This document shows, one piece after another, positions 7,155-13,250 of a stretch of 18,565 nt of DNA. A program made the translations under genes and the position numbers. The notes under the pieces were generated by a model. The model made no database searches, had not been told where the DNA came from, and saw nothing but the letters and a program-made list of their open reading frames with translations. Numbering within the stretch: position 1 is the stretch's first letter; each line of letters begins with the position of its first letter. The DNA comes from Lachnospiraceae bacterium (GTDB taxonomy: Bacteria; Bacillota_A; Clostridia; Lachnospirales; Lachnospiraceae), in the NCBI GenBank assembly GCA_028694115.1, contig JAQUUB010000060.1, forward strand, positions 7,210 through 25,774. Reading direction: 5' to 3'.

Positions 7155-7183
7155 ATTTTAACATAACACTCGTTTTTTCACAA
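7155..7183 (-). promoter_or_regulatory. Promoter of the Nudix gene pair
   Basis: TTGTGA (7183-7178), 17-base spacer, TAAAAT (7160-7155) with TGT before the -10 (extended -10). It sits immediately after the strong terminator at 7185-7215 and 60 bases before the Nudix start. Confidence 0.65.
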
Positions 7184-7184
7184 T

Positions 7185-7215
7185 CAAGAAAACGCCCCCG
7201 CCGAAGCCAGAGCGT
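7185..7215 (-). terminator. Strong intrinsic terminator with UUCG loop
   Basis: On the minus strand ACGCTCTGGC, TTCG, GCGGGGGCGT forms a 10-bp stem with two G-U pairs and one mismatch, closed by a UUCG tetraloop and followed by TTTTCTTG. Its GC content is much higher than its surroundings, consistent with being part of the imported remnant upstream. Confidence 0.8.
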
Positions 7216-7266
7216 CCTCAAATCCTCTATATCAAACCACCTTAAACATTTTCTGCGATACGGCCT

Positions 7267-7363
7267 TTACTTCGTTTTACTTCTCACTTCAGCCTGTGCC
7301 TTTCTAAATTCCTCCAACCGCTTCAATTCTTCTTCAGCATCATCAAAGCTGATATGTTGCCAT
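7267..7363 (-). pseudogene. Remnant of a small gene of an integrative element (frameshifted)
   Basis: ATG at 7363 overlaps the previous stop as TAATG and has GGAGG upstream, but the frame MATYQL stops at once. In the next frame ISFDDAEEELKRLEEFRKAQ continues to AEVRSKTK and a stop at 7267. The shift falls at CAGCTTTGAT; a small deletion would explain it. The strongly charged coiled-coil-like peptide, tight coupling and strong terminator fit the small accessory genes of conjugative elements. Exact family not certain. Confidence 0.5.
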
Positions 7364-7620
7364 TAAGTAATTACCTCCGTAAATGAGCAATCAGGTGAAA
7401 AATCTTCTCTTACATACAAGTAGTTGTCCAAAAAAAGAACTTACTTCCAGGTAATTATGCATATCATCCCCAAGAATGTCATAGACAGTCCAGCCATCAG
7501 AACTTCTACAAATCTTGTGGCCTATATCATATACCCCGCTTGTTTTTACATATTTTCACCATTGAATATAAAATAACCTTGTTTGAAATAGGCTTTATTT
7601 CCAATTCTGCAGGCGCTTAA
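7363..7620 (-). pseudogene. Decayed small gene upstream of the coupled remnant
   Basis: Coding-like peptides occur in different frames along one direction: AYFKQGYFIFNGENM (about 7600-7555), GHKICRSSDGWTVYDILGDD then MHNYLEV (about 7525-7445), and REDFSPDCSFTEVIT ending at TAA 7363-7365. At least two frameshifts and an in-frame stop break the gene. The last part is coupled to the next remnant by TAATG. It looks like a dead accessory gene of an integrative or conjugative element. It sits between the DUF2971 gene and the Nudix promoter and has no intact function. Confidence 0.5.
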
Positions 7621-7659
7621 AAATATACATAATGCCTCTTAAAGCTCTTCTCCTATAAT

Positions 7660-8931
7660 CTATGGAACATCTTCAGCATGTAATTCATAAGCACCACGAT
7701 CCACCTTCATTTGTCTTACTGGGATATTGCGCATTTTTGCTATATCAATAATTTTATCACGATTATCTTTATCAATGGCCGCGCCTAAATATATACACGA
7801 TATTTGGGGCATTCGCAGCTCTGTATCTTCTGACACCATGCTAAGAATACGCCATTCGTTCTCATATTCCCATGCCTTATCTTTTATTAATAATCCTCTC
7901 ATAAGTTCCACACATACTTCTTCTGTGTTCTTTACAGAATTTCCTATTGCAGCTTTCCACGGAATAAGCGGTCTGCTTTCAGAATAGAATACCGGTAAAG
8001 GTATTTTTGATAGAATTTCCTCTTCTGTTCCGCTAAAATCATATTCAATACAAAATCCTTTATGGCTATCCGCATAATGCGACCACATAAGCCTATTTTT
8101 ATAGTCTGTACATAGACATCCCACAAGAAAAAGATTTTTCACTTCATCTGCCAACTTATGACCCATGTCATCTATTAGCCTTTGTACATCTTCCACTGCT
8201 TCATTATGTTCAGGACATAATTTCTGGCTCAAAAGCATAGTAAGCCCTAACTCATCCGTATCTACCAAAACACCATTCACACGTGCATAATCTTTTAAAC
8301 TCACATTATCGTTGGAAAGTAATAGCATTCCTTCTGGCGATATTTTTTCCATCATTCGAGGTAACATATCTGCACAGATTCCTAATGATGGCTTAAATAC
8401 CTCATCAGAGAGTACTATTTGCATCAATTCCACAATAACAAATGCATTATTCTTCAAAAGTATTGCTATCTCTTCTTGTGTCTCTGCATTGTCATCATAA
8501 TTTGCAATAAAATTATTTAAAATATTGCTCGCTAATAGTTTTCTAATGACACGTTGTTCATCAACACTGCTTTCGTCTATTGACATTTTACCTTGTACAA
8601 CCCTAATGTACTTTTCTAAGATTTCACACACCTCATCAAATTCTGCTCCATACTTTGCTGCATATAAAGACTGAAATGTCACTCCAATATTACAATCAAA
8701 CGGATCATTAAACACATCTGCTTTCGAACAATGCAATGTCCCTTCACAAAGATTTTTAAGGGAATATCCCTCCTTATCAAACGAACGAAATTTATATAAT
8801 TTTCCTCCATTAGTATCCTTTAGCAGAAGTTTATGTAATTGCTGTTGTTGTATCTCCAAAGGCTGAACTTCTTGATATAACATTTTAATCATATCTTCTA
8901 CAACTCTTTTCTTTTCTTCAGAAGAAACCAT
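7660..8931 (-). CDS. DUF2971 family protein
   Basis: About 423 residues from ATG 8931, which has AGAGGTG 7 bases upstream (an in-frame GTG at 8940 would overlap that site). Typical DUF2971 signs are KLYKFRSFDKEGYSLKNLCE, then TLHCSKADVFNDPFDCNI in the N-terminal part, and in the C-terminal part CLCTDYKNRLMWSHYADSHK, GFCIEYDF, VFYSESRPLIPW and KDKAWEYENEWRIL. A long insert (about residues 95-265) separates the two halves. The biochemical role of DUF2971 is unknown; members are frequent in defence islands and near toxin-like genes. It follows the PIN-like gene with an 90-base gap, probably in the same transcript. The stop is followed by the decayed mobile-element genes with no clear terminator in between. 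Confidence 0.85.
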   Translation of the reverse strand: MVSSEEKKRVVEDMIKMLYQEVQPLEIQQQQLHKLLLKDTNGGKLYKFRSFDKEGYSLKNLCEGTLHCSKADVFNDPFDCNIGVTFQSLYAAKYGAEFDEVCEILEKYIRVVQGKMSIDESSVDEQRVIRKLLASNILNNFIANYDDNAETQEEIAILLKNNAFVIVELMQIVLSDEVFKPSLGICADMLPRMMEKISPEGMLLLSNDNVSLKDYARVNGVLVDTDELGLTMLLSQKLCPEHNEAVEDVQRLIDDMGHKLADEVKNLFLVGCLCTDYKNRLMWSHYADSHKGFCIEYDFSGTEEEILSKIPLPVFYSESRPLIPWKAAIGNSVKNTEEVCVELMRGLLIKDKAWEYENEWRILSMVSEDTELRMPQISCIYLGAAIDKDNRDKIIDIAKMRNIPVRQMKVDRGAYELHAEDVP

Positions 8932-9022
8932 TAATATCACCTCTTTAGTTATAAAATTGCATTCAAGTAATAAACAAGGTCTACTGCCGAAATGTTATTC
9001 TTATTTCAGACACTCTTTTTAA

Positions 9023-10069
9023 TCAACTATTACCAAGTATTTTAATAAGCTCATCTTTTTCTTCTCTAATCAAATTATCAAAATAAGCTTGTGACTCTTT
9101 CCCAAAATCCGGTTTAGTTCTATTTGCTTGTCTTTCCTCAATATAGTTGCATATCTTGTTATAATCTTTTTTTGAAAACGCCTCATATAACAATCCATTC
9201 ACCCCATTAGATCCATGCGTATTAATAAAAATGCGTTTTAGAAGAATATCATTTGTTGCAAACATAAATTCTTCGGAATATTCCTCATTGTTCCAATAAA
9301 GAGTACTCCAATTCGATAGATAACTAATGTCCCATGCTTGATTTTCACATCCTGAAACAATACGATCTATATCATTTGTATTTGCTCCTTTTGGTGCTTT
9401 AATATTAGCTTGTCCAGTAAATAATAATACCGCATAAGCTAAAGCATATTGGCATAATAAAAGATTATCGTATGTCCAGCTCAAAAAATCTATTATTTTA
9501 TCTACAGCCTTGATATCCTGCTTTCTGTATAAATTAACAATATGTAACATTGAAGCAACCATCATATAGTAATGATCACATCCGATTGAATAATCAACAG
9601 TAATATCTTTCGCAGTTGTTCCAGAAAAACTAATCGGTATTATCTCCGTTTCTTGCCCTTCTGCAATTTTCAACCAAGTTTGACCTGGATATGCTTCAAA
9701 AATTTCCAAGAATTTCTGTAATTCTTTCAATCCTTCCTCTTGGTTTTTTGTTTGAGTTGCCCTCTCTTGAACTGCAAGCCCTGCACTAATTGAAATATCA
9801 TTCATTTCTGTCCAAGACATGATCAATCCCAATATCTGTGACTCACCTTTATCTCTCATACTTCCTTTTTCACAGAAATTGAGCAATCCGCTCAAAACAT
9901 TGCGATCCACAAAAAGTATAACTGACTTTTTTGTTTTAATTTCAAAAAACTTCTTAATATCAATTTGTCCAAATGGAGCTATTTCTGGATGGAAGATTAT
10001 TTGTAGTTGTTGAATTGTACCCCAAATATAATTCATATCCTCGTCATCCAAAATCAAAAAACTATTCAC
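9023..10069 (-). CDS. Predicted PIN-like nuclease-fold protein, family not recognised
   Basis: The preferred start is GTG at 10069, 8 bases after GGAGG; an in-frame ATG at 10084 has no ribosome site. The product is 348 residues. The layout of acidic residues resembles a PIN-like RNase: a strand ending in ILFVDRNVLSGLLNF (Asp about 55), an acidic VQERA (Glu about 102), WDISYLSNW (Asp about 247) and, after a short gap, FMFATNDILLKRIF (Asp about 274), the last matching the T.D+.L strand that closes PIN active sites. About 140 residues of helical insert lie between. I infer the fold from these motifs only. If right, it may cut RNA as a toxin or abortive-infection effector. It is co-oriented with the DUF2971 gene downstream, which could be its partner. 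Confidence 0.6.
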   Translation of the reverse strand: MNSFLILDDEDMNYIWGTIQQLQIIFHPEIAPFGQIDIKKFFEIKTKKSVILFVDRNVLSGLLNFCEKGSMRDKGESQILGLIMSWTEMNDISISAGLAVQERATQTKNQEEGLKELQKFLEIFEAYPGQTWLKIAEGQETEIIPISFSGTTAKDITVDYSIGCDHYYMMVASMLHIVNLYRKQDIKAVDKIIDFLSWTYDNLLLCQYALAYAVLLFTGQANIKAPKGANTNDIDRIVSGCENQAWDISYLSNWSTLYWNNEEYSEEFMFATNDILLKRIFINTHGSNGVNGLLYEAFSKKDYNKICNYIEERQANRTKPDFGKESQAYFDNLIREEKDELIKILGNS

Positions 10070-10152
10070 TCTTTTATCCTCCATAGACTACGAATGCATA
10101 ATACTTTCTAGTCGGCTCAAAATACATCTAATCCGCCCAAGCGTATGACTCT

Positions 10153-10317
10153 TTATTTCATTTGTAACCCATTGCATTGTATAGCTAAACCGCTCCCTCT
10201 TAAAAGGTTTTCTGCGTAAATTACTTCTCCTTCAAAATAGCTTCTCCTGCCAGAGTATATTTCAAATTTTTTCATTCCATAAGTAAAGGTGTGATCCACG
10301 CCAGATGCTAACCCCAT
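10153..10317 (-). CDS. Possible short secreted or membrane peptide gene
   Basis: A 54-codon frame from ATG 10317 to TAA 10153. The frame stays open upstream to 10368 and there encodes NIIFFVLCLIMGLASG, a signal-peptide or membrane-like segment, without an ATG in front; a GTG lies inside this segment. The rest reads FEIYSGRRSYFEGEVIYAEN, then LLRGSGLAIQCNG. AAAAGGATGTGAGAGG upstream could be a ribosome site but its spacing to any normal start is poor. The frame lies between a good promoter (10458-10487) and the PIN-like gene. It may be a true small gene with an unusual start, or a degraded one. Confidence 0.35.
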   Translation of the reverse strand: MGLASGVDHTFTYGMKKFEIYSGRRSYFEGEVIYAENLLRGSGLAIQCNGLQMK

Positions 10318-10438
10318 TATTAAACATAGCACAAAAAAGATTATATTTTTATGCCTCTCACATCCTTTTCATAAATATAAGATTTCAAGCTTTACCTTAT
10401 TGCACCATTATATAACTTGGTAATCCGTATTTCAATTA

Positions 10439-10463
10439 TATAATGGAATGATTTTCCATTATA
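10439..10463. promoter_or_regulatory. Perfect 10-bp inverted repeat covering a -10 box (candidate operator)
   Basis: TATAATGGAA (10439-10448) and TTCCATTATA (10454-10463) are perfect arms around TGATT. The right arm contains the -10 box of the minus-strand promoter at 10458-10487, so a bound dimer would block transcription. The design parallels the RM promoter at 3535-3560. Confidence 0.55.
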
Positions 10464-10487
10464 ATGTAATCACTTAAACGCTTACAA
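10458..10487 (-). promoter_or_regulatory. Promoter upstream of the PIN-like/DUF2971 genes
   Basis: On the minus strand TTGTAA (10487-10482), 18-base spacer, TATAAT (10463-10458). It could drive the short reading frame, the PIN-like gene and the DUF2971 gene as one transcript. Confidence 0.55.
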
Positions 10488-10531
10488 TATTGGACTTCTT
10501 GTTTATAAACATTTTTCCTTCCAAATGAAAT

Positions 10532-10557
10532 AAGACTACTCATTGCCGTGTAGTCTT
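10532..10557 (-). terminator. Hairpin, probable terminator after the copy C repeat unit
   Basis: AAGACTAC and GTAGTCTT form a perfect 8-bp stem around a 10-base loop. On the minus strand it is followed only by TATTTCATTT, a weak T-run. It lies just downstream of a short frame ending in KIDYDDE, so it may end a former small gene or act as a structural part of the repeat unit. Confidence 0.5.
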
Positions 10558-10602
10558 TACTCATCATCATAATCAATTTTACATCGTATCAGAGCATCTT
10601 TC

Positions 10603-10698
10603 AAAAGTTGTAAATTAGTTGTAACTTTCATTAAACAATCAAGAAATCCTTATTTTATCAGCCTTTCCACCCATAAGTTGGTGTCCTGCCGTGGCAAG
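10603..10698. repeat. Intergenic repeat unit copy C
   Basis: The plus strand has AGTTGTAAATTAGTTGTAA (from 10607) and, about 65 bases later, TGCCGTGGCAAG (10687-10698). On the minus strand the unit runs TTGCCACGGCA, GGACACCAA, GTGGAAA, then ATGAAAGTTACAACTAATTT. A short frame NLQLLKDALIRCKIDYDDE follows. Copy B shares TTGCCACGGCA, ACA.CCAA and GTGAGGAAA in the same order; copy D shares TTTACAACTTTTGAA, GCT and GATA. The rest of the LMW-PTP start is not clearly preserved here. Confidence 0.55.
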
Positions 10699-10857
10699 CC
10701 GCCACCTATTAATCCATTTCTGTGACACAAAAAAAGATGAAATGATAACTTCTGCTACTGTATTGACTACTGTAACTATCCTTAATCAATCAGATTCTTC
10801 TCGCAACATCTAAATGCGACTTATCATCAAAATGATAAACTCCAATCATACAGAAGA

Positions 10858-11958
10858 TTAATCTTCAGGTAACAACAAATGATATGTTTCATTCGCATCT
10901 GGAGAAATATACTCAAATGCATTCGAAATGCCATCAGTTGTAAAACTTCTTATGACACAATCCTTTATATCATCCAAATGTTGAGGTTTATTCTTGTAGT
11001 AATAGTATACCAATCCCAAAATAACATGCTTCATATTCTCAGTAACGTTATTCAGCTGTACCTCGTCAAAATCCAAATAATTCTTTCCTCTATGAACAAT
11101 TGCATTTCGATATTTATAGAAGAAATAAATAGAATCTGCCAAAGAAGTTTTCCATTTCTTTTCCATATGTTCAAAAAGAAGGCACGCCGAACGAACAGAG
11201 ACTTTCTTTCTTTGATTATCCTCATCTTCGCCTAATAAAAGCGTTTCAAGTATTGTTGATATCGTAATAATTGAAATATTCATATTGGAGTAAATCATGA
11301 ATAGCTCATAATACAGTCTCAAAGCAGACTTTAACTTATTTCCGAATTCACTTTCTTCGTTAATCATACCATTTAGTGTACCAATAATGTCAATTAATTC
11401 ATCGTCAACTTCTATTTCTTCATCTTTAGACCAAAACAAATATCTTGTATCATAACTGTCACAAAGATCACCTCCATAGGCTCGGGTCAAATAGCTTTCG
11501 AAATCGTCACAAGTCATTTCATTTTTTCCCAGTTTAATACACCAATGAATATTATTAATATATCCATCATTCCAGAATCCTCTTAAATTCCAATTCTTTA
11601 CATGTGGGCTCTCATGCTTCCTATATCTTTCATTCATCATCTGAACACCCAGTGTTGAATATAGCGGATCAGAATAGAACTTTTTCTCCCTTTGTTCTTC
11701 AACCTGAATGCGGTATGCAAAATAAAGCATAGAAATAAAAACCTTTATATAATATGTTTCAATACTATTATTTCCCATTGAAGAATAAATAACCACTGTC
11801 TTACATTCTTCTATATCATATGGATTAATAAATTTATTTTGTATTTTCAAATACTCCGAATACGGGCAAAATATAAATTCAAATTCATACTCACCGTGTT
11901 TGGCAACAAATCTTATCTTGCTATCAATACGTAATCCGTTTATTTGTATACATTTCAT
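10858..11958 (-). CDS. HEPN-domain protein (Apea-like), predicted RNase
   Basis: About 366 residues from ATG 11958, which has GGGGTG 8 bases upstream; an in-frame GTG at 11973 lacks a ribosome site. The C-terminal third (about residues 205-320) is a HEPN four-helix domain: SALRLYYELFMIYSNMNIS, TISTILETLLLGED, KKVSVRSACLLFE, and then the catalytic Rx4H motif RNAIVH (about 284-289) in FFYKYRNAIVHRGKN. HEPN domains with Rx4-6H are metal-independent RNases in toxin, abortive-infection and CRISPR proteins, usually active as dimers. The N-terminal 200 residues look like a separate alpha/beta domain, perhaps a sensor, which I do not recognise. It is a single-gene transcription unit with its own promoter, flanked on both sides by repeat units. 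A defence role is inferred from fold and context. Confidence 0.78.
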   Translation of the reverse strand: MKCIQINGLRIDSKIRFVAKHGEYEFEFIFCPYSEYLKIQNKFINPYDIEECKTVVIYSSMGNNSIETYYIKVFISMLYFAYRIQVEEQREKKFYSDPLYSTLGVQMMNERYRKHESPHVKNWNLRGFWNDGYINNIHWCIKLGKNEMTCDDFESYLTRAYGGDLCDSYDTRYLFWSKDEEIEVDDELIDIIGTLNGMINEESEFGNKLKSALRLYYELFMIYSNMNISIITISTILETLLLGEDEDNQRKKVSVRSACLLFEHMEKKWKTSLADSIYFFYKYRNAIVHRGKNYLDFDEVQLNNVTENMKHVILGLVYYYYKNKPQHLDDIKDCVIRSFTTDGISNAFEYISPDANETYHLLLPED

Positions 11959-12028
11959 TTTAAGACACCCCACTCATATTTTATTAAATTCTCATAAAAG
12001 AATACCTTATTTTCTGAATATGGCCATG

Positions 12029-12057
12029 ATTCTAATTAATTTTCACAACTACTTCAA
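12029..12057 (-). promoter_or_regulatory. Promoter of the HEPN gene
   Basis: TTGAAG (12057-12052), 17-base spacer, TAGAAT (12034-12029) on the minus strand, about 70 bases before the ATG. It is the best match in this gap. Confidence 0.6.
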
Positions 12058-12175
12058 CCAGTTTTATAGTCATAATCTTCTAAATTACAATATCCTTAGG
12101 AAACTATTAGCATAGCTTTTGTCACATTAAGTATATCAGTTTTGTATATACGCCTTGCATATCTTCAATAAAATA

Positions 12176-12206
12176 GCAAAAAGGGAATGTACAAAATTGC
12201 ACATTC
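12176..12206 (-). terminator. Hairpin with T-run after copy D
   Basis: GAATGTGCA, loop ATTT, TGTACATTC on the minus strand gives a 9-bp stem with one G-U pair, followed by CCTTTTTGC. It occupies the same place relative to the TTTACAACTTTTGAA repeat as the hairpin at 10532-10557 does in copy C. It separates upstream transcription from the HEPN promoter. Confidence 0.65.
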
Positions 12207-12234
12207 TACTCATAATTTCATATCGTAGCTTCTT

Positions 12235-12256
12235 CAAAAGTTGTAAAACTGATGTT
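12235..12256. repeat. GTTGTAAA-type repeat in copy D
   Basis: CAAAAGTTGTAAAACTGATG is 60 bases from CCGTGGCAG (12295-12303), in the same order and orientation as in copy C. CAAAAGTTGTAAA is identical in both. Confidence 0.5.
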
Positions 12257-12448
12257 ATGCATTTTGAAAATACAGTTAATTCAAGGTTTCCGACTCCGTG
12301 GCAGATGAATAAAACTATTATCATACACTTTTATATCTCCTTATATGTCGGCTTTTCTTTATATTTCCTGCATTTCACAACTTTTCCTTCGTGACTTGCT
12401 TTTTCTTTATCTTTTCATAATTATGTAATTTTTGCATATTTCAGACAG

Positions 12449-12476
12449 AAAAAGTTGTAAAATTGGTTGTTGTAAT
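12449..12476. repeat. Further copy of the GTTGTAAA-type repeat
   Basis: AAAAAGTTGTAAAATTGG followed by TTGTTGTAA resembles AGTTGTAAATTAGTTGTAA at 10607. It lies between the end of the RloB gene and copy D. No CCGTGGCA is found next to it, so it may be a partial unit. The rest of the 12124-12587 gap is AT-rich with no convincing gene. Confidence 0.45.
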
Positions 12477-12587
12477 TAAATTATATGGCACATCCATCTT
12501 TGTACCTACTGTCGCTATCATTAAGCAGTTACTTACCTTTCTATATTTCTTATATATAGTTTTACTTTGCCTTTTCCATCAAAGAAT

Positions 12588-13247
12588 CTATACCAACCCA
12601 CAATCCTTAAATATATTCTCGATTGCTTCCCATATTGCAAGCGACGGATTTTCCTTATAATATCGGTATCCCTTATATTGCTGTAACACGTAGCCACTTT
12701 CTTTATTTCGCTGTATAATTGCTTTTGCACGATTTACTGCATCAATAACATTTGACATTTGGAGTTTTCCAAGGCATCGCTTAAAATTTGACTCATGTTT
12801 GTATTCATGCATATTTTCAAAATGTTCATCGAACGCTCTATTCAATGGTGCAAGATAATTTTTTCTATGAGCAATGGTTCCATTACAATCAGCCTTATGT
12901 AAGATAATCCATAAATCAAAAGTCAGATTGCTATATCCAAATTGGTAAGAAATTTGTTTTCCCAGTCCTTTTGCCGCTTTCATGTTATCCATAGTCTCCA
13001 TAAACTGTTTTACATGAATTGGTTCATCACTTTCATAATCTGATATATGCCATACTTCTGTTTTTCTGGTTATCACCATTGACTTTGCTCTTTTTAATGG
13101 ACTTTTCTCCACCGGACAATCAAAAGATACCTTTATTTTTGATTCTTCTGTCTCATTAATTCTATCTTGTAGCCATTTCAGATACCAATGTTCTGTCTCA
13201 CCTTCTACACTAAAATAATATTTTTTTGTGCTTTTCATCTTTGCCAT
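12588..13247 (-). CDS. rloB: RloB family protein (TOPRIM-like; AbiL second component)
   Basis: A 219-residue RloB-like protein. The TOPRIM-type N-terminus has the glutamate motif in KYYFSVEGETEHWYLKWL (Glu 15, 17, 19), and the acidic strand WHISDYESDEP (Asp 70, Glu 72, Asp 74) takes the place of the usual DxD. Next come FGYSNLTFDLWIILH, KNYLAPLNRAFDE and a C-terminal helix ending in NPSLAIWEAIENIFKD, all typical of RloB. Length is normal. The ATG at 13247 is 3 bases after the stop of the ATPase gene, so the two are tightly coupled. RloB was first described beside type I RM genes in Campylobacter; the same pair is known as AbiL in lactococcal phage resistance. TOPRIM plus ATPase suggests an OLD-like nuclease complex. 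Activity in this copy is inferred. Confidence 0.88.
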   Translation of the reverse strand: MAKMKSTKKYYFSVEGETEHWYLKWLQDRINETEESKIKVSFDCPVEKSPLKRAKSMVITRKTEVWHISDYESDEPIHVKQFMETMDNMKAAKGLGKQISYQFGYSNLTFDLWIILHKADCNGTIAHRKNYLAPLNRAFDEHFENMHEYKHESNFKRCLGKLQMSNVIDAVNRAKAIIQRNKESGYVLQQYKGYRYYKENPSLAIWEAIENIFKDCGLV

Positions 13248-13250
13248 AGC

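Larger units (their letters stand above)
12136..12324 (-). pseudogene. LMW-PTP-like start fused to unrelated sequence (repeat unit copy D)
   Basis: ATG at 12324, with AAGGAG 12 bases upstream, opens MIIVLFICHG, matching the LMW-PTP start and copy B (MIKILFVCHG). After the CHG homology ends, the 62-codon frame continues as VGNLELTVFSKCITS, then VLQLLKKLRYEI and ends at 12136. It lacks CRSPMAE and all catalytic residues after the first Cys. The LQLLKKL part corresponds to LQLLKDAL in copy C, encoded by the same TTTACAACTTTTGAA repeat. The frame is therefore a chimera of two repeated pieces and probably not a functional phosphatase. It could still be translated as a small peptide. Confidence 0.5.

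Noticed and set aside
8948..8977. TTGTTT-18-TATAAC on the minus strand as a separate promoter for the DUF2971 gene
   Set aside because: The -10 box would lie about 16 bases from the ATG, leaving almost no leader and placing the start point at the ribosome site. Co-transcription with the PIN-like gene is more likely.
12463..12730. Two short overlapping frames on opposite strands at the end of the RloB gene
   Set aside because: Both lack ribosome sites and mainly overlap RloB or AT-rich gap DNA; no recognisable peptide.
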